Origin: Oscillospiraceae bacterium
GTDB taxonomy: Bacteria; Bacillota; Clostridia; Oscillospirales; Oscillospiraceae
Direction of reading: 5' to 3'
Length of the DNA stretch: 9,371 nt
NCBI GenBank assembly: GCA_017936205.1
Contig: JAGBGB010000008.1
Span: 1 to 9,371 of the forward strand
Shown: one piece after another, positions 6,544-9,371 of the stretch
Layout of the letters: every line of letters starts with the position of its first letter
Position numbering within the stretch: position 1 is the first letter of the stretch
Position numbers and translations under genes: made by a program
The notes under the pieces: generated by a model
Told to the model about the DNA's origin: nothing
Databases searched by the model: none
The model's input: the letters and a program-made list of their open reading frames with translations, nothing else

Positions 6544-6566
6544 AGGATGATCACTCCTCACAGAAT

Positions 6567-6594
6567 ACGCTATGCTTTTTTATGAAAAATATGC
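6567..6594 (-). promoter_or_regulatory. Candidate sporulation (SigE-like) promoter of spmA-spmB
   Basis: On the minus strand GCATATT (6594-6588) matches the SigE -35 consensus GHATATT, and CATAGCGT (6574-6567) shares CATA and the final T with the -10 consensus CATACANT. The spacer is 13 nt, one shorter than the usual 14. The start would fall near 6560, immediately before the spmA ribosome site. In B. subtilis the spmAB genes are reported as part of a SigE-controlled operon, which makes this plausible. The assignment is tentative because the motif is short and the region AT-rich. Confidence 0.35.
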
Positions 6595-6601
6595 AATACA
6601 C

Positions 6602-6629
6602 TTGACAGGACGAAAAAATGTGATATAAT
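6602..6629 (+). promoter_or_regulatory. SigA promoter of the AbrB-type regulator gene
   Basis: TTGACA (6602-6607) and TATAAT (6624-6629) are separated by 16 nt, with TG one base before the -10 (extended -10). The transcript would start near 6636, leaving a leader of about 70 nt. The -35 box lies only about 8 bp from the candidate spmA -35, so the two divergent promoters are back to back and a protein bound between them could affect both. Confidence 0.85.
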
Positions 6630-6704
6630 AAAACAAAACCAATTACAACAATTATGAATAATCCTAATTATCTAATAGATTTTCATGAAGTGAGGAGAGA
6701 GAAA

Positions 6705-6953
6705 ATGAAAACTGTAGGAATCGTTCGTAAAGTCGATGAGTTGGGTCGTGTGGTACTCCCCGTGGAAATGCGTCGTACACTGGGTATTGAGGAACGGGAT
6801 CCTTTGGAGATCGCTCTGGAGGGCGAGACGATCGTCCTGCGCAAGGTGCAGTCTGTCTGTGTATTCTGCGGCGGTGAGAATGACCTGCTGGAGTTCAATG
6901 GGAAGTGCGTCTGCTGCGAATGCCGCAAGGAGCTGTACAATCTGGACGACTGA
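6705..6953 (+). CDS. AbrB/MazE/SpoVT family DNA-binding protein with C-terminal cysteine cluster
   Basis: The 82-aa protein has an N-terminal AbrB-type swapped-hairpin domain, MKTVGIVRKVDELGRVVLPVEMRRTLGI (1-28), then DPLEI-EGETIVLRK (33-47), closely like AbrB and SpoVT. The tail holds C52-x2-C55 and C68-x-C70-C71-x-C73, a zinc-ribbon-like set. Such proteins act as dimers or tetramers that bind AT-rich promoter DNA as transition-state or sporulation regulators; targets here are unknown. The start at 6705 was chosen because AGGAG (6693-6697) lies 7 nt upstream and the sequence then starts exactly at the family N-terminus; the longer frame from 6654 adds 17 unlike residues. It is too short to be SpoVT proper (about 178 aa with a GAF domain). 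It is a single-gene unit with its own promoter and terminator, divergent from spmA. Confidence 0.9.
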   Translation: MKTVGIVRKVDELGRVVLPVEMRRTLGIEERDPLEIALEGETIVLRKVQSVCVFCGGENDLLEFNGKCVCCECRKELYNLDD

Positions 6954-6968
6954 TCATACGAGAGTTTG

Positions 6969-7004
6969 AGGCTGACTCGCACCATAGGTGTGGGTCAGCC
7001 TTTT
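6969..7004 (+). terminator. Rho-independent terminator of the AbrB-type gene
   Basis: AGGCTGAC (6969-6976) pairs with GTCAGCCT (6994-7001). The stem continues through C/G, A/T and two G-T wobble pairs to CC-ATA-GG, giving about 15 pairs with a 3-nt loop, and ends in TTTT (7001-7004). The hairpin starts 16 nt after the stop codon. Confidence 0.85.
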
Positions 7005-7103
7005 GCTGCACGCAGGGAAGCTTTCGAAGTCTGCATGATACAGAAACGAAACATCCACCGATTATTGTGAAATAGAAAAAATGAGAAATATTTTTCGGAA
7101 GGC

Positions 7104-7132
7104 TTGTAAAAACTGTAATTATTTGTTACTAT
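7104..7132 (+). promoter_or_regulatory. Promoter of the xth-SLH unit
   Basis: TTGTAA (7104-7109) and TACTAT (7127-7132) are separated by 17 nt, each with one or two departures from consensus. The start would fall near 7139, immediately before the AAAGGAG ribosome site (7141-7147). The leader is therefore only about 20 nt. The segment between the preceding terminator and this promoter (7005-7103) shows nothing else that I recognise. Confidence 0.65.
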
Positions 7133-7158
7133 AGAGAGGTAAAGGAGAGATATTAAGT

Positions 7159-7920
7159 ATGAAATTGATTTCTTGGAATGTAAATGGCATTCGTGCTTGC
7201 TTGGAGAAGGGATTTTTAGAATCCTTTCATGCTTTGGATGCGGATTTTTTCTGCCTACAGGAGACTAAGGCGCAGCAGGAACAGGTAAAGCTGGAACTGA
7301 ACGGCTATCACCAATTCTGGTATTCTGCTGAGAAGAAGGGCTACTCCGGCACTGCGATCTTCGCAAGAAAAGCCCCTCTGTCTGTGTCCTACGGGGTAGG
7401 AGTAGAGGAGCTGGATCATGAGGGACGGCTGATCTGCTTAGAATATGAGAAGTTCTATCTCCTGACCTGCTATACTCCTAACGCACAGGATGGACTGAAG
7501 CGGATCGAACATCGCATGGCTTGGGAGGATGCTTTCCGAGCTTATTTGAAAAAATTGGATGAAACTAAGCCTGTCATTGTATGCGGAGACCTGAATGTTG
7601 CCCATAATGAAATCGACTTGAAGAATCCCAAGACCAATCGAGGCAATGCAGGATTTTCTGATGAGGAACGGGGCAAGTTCACGGAGCTTTTGGCTGCAGG
7701 CTTTACGGACAGCTTCCGCTATTTATACCCGGATGTGACGGGAGCCTATTCTTGGTGGAGCTATCGTGCCAATGCTCGTAAGAACAATGCAGGGTGGCGG
7801 ATCGATTATTTCCTGACCTCTGACCGCTTGCAGGATCGGATCGAGGCTGCTACCATTCACAGCGATATTTTTGGTTCAGACCACTGCCCTGTAGGTCTGG
7901 AGCTGAGCTTGGAGGTATAA
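7159..7920 (+). CDS. xth: Exodeoxyribonuclease III (AP endonuclease, ExoA/Xth type)
   Basis: The 253-aa, full-length enzyme cleaves DNA at abasic sites and removes 3' blocking groups in base excision repair, using a divalent metal. The residues of the exonuclease-endonuclease-phosphatase fold are all present: N7 in WNVNG, E35 in QETK, Y105 in CYTPNAQ, D144 and N146 in CGDLNVAHNEIDL, D216 in WRIDYF, and D241-H242 in GSDHCP. It has the compact ExoA form without extra domains. AAAGGAG (7141-7147) lies 11 nt before the ATG. It has its own promoter, and its last codons contain the ribosome site of the following wall-protein gene, so the two are co-expressed although their functions seem unrelated. 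Confidence 0.96.
   Translation: MKLISWNVNGIRACLEKGFLESFHALDADFFCLQETKAQQEQVKLELNGYHQFWYSAEKKGYSGTAIFARKAPLSVSYGVGVEELDHEGRLICLEYEKFYLLTCYTPNAQDGLKRIEHRMAWEDAFRAYLKKLDETKPVIVCGDLNVAHNEIDLKNPKTNRGNAGFSDEERGKFTELLAAGFTDSFRYLYPDVTGAYSWWSYRANARKNNAGWRIDYFLTSDRLQDRIEAATIHSDIFGSDHCPVGLELSLEV
7911..7916 (+). promoter_or_regulatory. Ribosome binding site of the SLH-NlpC/P60 gene inside xth
   Basis: GGAGGT overlaps the last codons of xth and lies 5 nt before the ATG at 7922. It supports coupled translation and fixes the start. Confidence 0.8.
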
Positions 7921-7921
7921 T

Positions 7922-9371
7922 ATGAAACGCTTGATCACACTGATCCTCTGCTTCTGTCTGCTTTTAGGCTGCATTCCCGTAGTCAGTGCCTATTCCAACA
8001 CAGCAGTCTGGGCAGAGGATGCGGTTAAATCCATGTATGCGCTGGGATTCCTGTCAGAGAGCCTTCGAGGTGCCAACATGACACGGAATATCACCCGTGG
8101 GGAAATGTGCAAAATGGCGGTCCTTGTCTTCGAGCATTTGACAGGTGGCTATCCTTATCCCGATTCCACAGAGCACTTTGAGGATACCAAGGATCCCGAT
8201 ATTTGCTATGCCTACGAGCAGGGGATCATCTCAGGCTACGGCAATGGGAAGTTCGGTCCCAATGACCCTCTGACCAGAGAGCAATTCTTCAAGATCACCT
8301 ACAATCTTATGGGAACCGCATACTGCAATCCCGATGTGGGGCTGGTACCTCTGGACAGCTTCCGTGACGGGGATACGGTTAGCAGCTATGCGGTCAAGCC
8401 TACCCAGATCATGGTTGCCATTGGAATCGTAAAGGGTTCCAACGGCAAGCTGCACCCCAAGAACTATACAAGCTGTCAAGAAGCCATTGTCATGTTCTTC
8501 CGTGCCTATGAGTATATGTGCCAGTGGTTCAATGCCCAGACGGAGGAAAGCAAGCAGATTCAGATCGAATCTCAGGGCTACTCCGGTATTGCAAACTGGG
8601 CGATCAGTGCAGTTATGACCATGAAGGAGAAGAATATGATCCCCTCCAGTTTGGATAACTGCAATATGACCTCTCCCATTACCCGTGGGCAGATGTGCTC
8701 TGTTGCTATGCTGGCGTATACTGCTGCAACAGGTCAGACATACAGCCCCAAGCGGACAGATCACTTTACGGATACGAAGGAAGCGGATATATGCGCAGCC
8801 TATGAGTTGGGGATTATTTCCGGATACGGTAACGGACGCTTCGGACCCAATGCCACACTGACCAGAGAGCAGTTCTTCAAGATCATGGCAAACTTCATGA
8901 AGGTCATTGGCTATCCCCGTGAGGACAGCCGCTCCATTTCCTTGCAGAAGTACAGTGATGGGAAGAATGTTTCATCTTGGGCGCAAGCTCCTGCTCGCTT
9001 GCTGATCTATATCGGTGCGGTTATGGGTGATGGGAAGAAGCTGTCGCCTAAGAACAACACTTCCATTCAGGAGGCGCTGACCGTATTTCTACGCTGCTAT
9101 AACTTCACCATTAGCTGGAAGGCAAATCCCGATGCAGAGGATTATAAGGAAACTACGGTGATCGAGGATCTGGTTGCCTTCGCCAAGAGCTATGAAGGGT
9201 ATCCCTATGTCTACGGTGGCAACGGACCCAACAGCTTCGACTGCTCCGGCTTCGTGCTGTACTGTTATAAGCACTTTGGCTACAGCTTCTCCCGTGGAGC
9301 TCAGGAGCAGTACGAGGACGGTGTCAAGGTGGGCTTCAATGAGCTGCTGCCCGGTGATCTGGTGTTCTTCA
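7922..9371 (+). CDS. Secreted protein with six SLH-like repeats and a C-terminal NlpC/P60 peptidase domain, 3' truncated by the window edge
   Basis: The open frame gives 483 residues before the window ends. A signal peptide MKRLITLILCFCLLLGCIPVVSA (1-23) fits cleavage after VVSA; LLGC at 14-17 could also be read as a lipobox, so a lipoprotein is possible. SLH-like repeats lie at about 29-75, 85-131, 145-196, 225-270, 281-328 and 343-393. Repeats 2 and 5 are the clearest (GIISGYGNGKFGPNDPLTREQFF). Repeats 1, 2, 4 and 5 keep the TR-G/E-E/Q wall-polymer binding signature; repeats 3 and 6 have TSCQE and TSIQE instead. An NlpC/P60 domain begins near 412 (FAKSYEGYPYVYGGNGPNSFDCSGF) with the catalytic Cys at 441; the His and third catalytic residue lie beyond the edge. 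The likely role is anchoring to the cell wall and cutting peptidoglycan stem peptides. The start follows xth by 1 nt, with its ribosome site inside xth. Confidence 0.92.
   Translation, partial: MKRLITLILCFCLLLGCIPVVSAYSNTAVWAEDAVKSMYALGFLSESLRGANMTRNITRGEMCKMAVLVFEHLTGGYPYPDSTEHFEDTKDPDICYAYEQGIISGYGNGKFGPNDPLTREQFFKITYNLMGTAYCNPDVGLVPLDSFRDGDTVSSYAVKPTQIMVAIGIVKGSNGKLHPKNYTSCQEAIVMFFRAYEYMCQWFNAQTEESKQIQIESQGYSGIANWAISAVMTMKEKNMIPSSLDNCNMTSPITRGQMCSVAMLAYTAATGQTYSPKRTDHFTDTKEADICAAYELGIISGYGNGRFGPNATLTREQFFKIMANFMKVIGYPREDSRSISLQKYSDGKNVSSWAQAPARLLIYIGAVMGDGKKLSPKNNTSIQEALTVFLRCYNFTISWKANPDAEDYKETTVIEDLVAFAKSYEGYPYVYGGNGPNSFDCSGFVLYCYKHFGYSFSRGAQEQYEDGVKVGFNELLPGDLVFF
8006..9100 (+). repeat. 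Internal tandem duplication of a three-SLH unit
   Basis: Residues about 29-196 (8006-8509) and 223-393 (8588-9100) align throughout as two copies of a roughly 170-residue unit, each of three SLH-like repeats. The most conserved pair is SGYGNG(K/R)FGPN-x2-LTREQFFKI, encoded at about 8229-8297 and 8818-8886, where even the DNA is largely identical (ACCAGAGAGCA followed by TTCTTCAAGATCA). A linker of about 26 residues separates them. Confidence 0.85.

Noticed and set aside
7005..7050. Second hairpin around AAGCTTTCGAA downstream of the AbrB-type terminator
   Set aside because: Only short palindromic pieces form, with no T-tract; it is not distinguishable from chance.
8231..8764. 177-codon minus-strand frame under the SLH protein
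   Set aside because: It is a shadow of the SLH repeats; the plus-strand frame has signal peptide, repeats and catalytic motif.

Overview
The window looks like ordinary chromosome of a spore-forming, gut-type Clostridia, most likely in the Oscillospiraceae/Ruminococcaceae neighbourhood. This rests on the SCIFF ranthipeptide cassette (a near-universal clostridial marker), the sporulation pair spmA-spmB, a DUF4869 gene with its ATPase partner, an SLH-NlpC/P60 wall protein, strong AGGAGG-type ribosome sites and moderately GC-rich coding DNA. The placement is inference from gene content; no rRNA or other phylogenetic marker is present.

Left part, all on +: the C-terminal three quarters of a methionine gamma-lyase/'aluminium resistance' family PLP enzyme (1-905). 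Immediately after its stop lies a consensus SigA promoter driving a 47-codon SCIFF precursor (scfA, 971-1114), which is too short for a usual ORF scan. A rho-independent terminator/attenuator (1128-1154) separates it from its radical SAM-SPASM maturase (scfB, 1191-2561). An Orn/Lys/Arg decarboxylase-type PLP enzyme (2564-3907) begins 2 nt after scfB and is probably translated with it. A hairpin terminator (3906-3956) closes this block.

Middle part, all on -: a two-gene unit of a DUF4869 protein (5354-4911) followed 8 nt later by a P-loop ATPase of unknown role (4902-3949). It is driven by a perfect TTGACA-17-TATAAT promoter and is visibly more AT-rich than its neighbours. This is the least understood part of the window and the best candidate for an undescribed system. 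Next is spmA-spmB (6543-5469, overlapping by 8 nt), encoding membrane proteins of spore core dehydration.

Right part, all on +: a small AbrB/SpoVT-type DNA-binding protein with a zinc-ribbon-like tail (6705-6953), divergent from spmA and with its own promoter and terminator. Then comes an exonuclease III (xth, 7159-7920) with its own promoter, followed 1 nt later by a secreted protein with six SLH-like repeats (arranged as two copies of three) and an NlpC/P60 peptidase domain cut by the window end (7922-9371).

The genes fall into independent units: sulfur-amino-acid/PLP metabolism, ranthipeptide biosynthesis plus a decarboxylase, the DUF4869-ATPase pair, sporulation with an adjacent AbrB-type regulator, and DNA repair plus cell wall. 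No tRNA, rRNA, CRISPR array, insertion sequence or phage gene was recognised.
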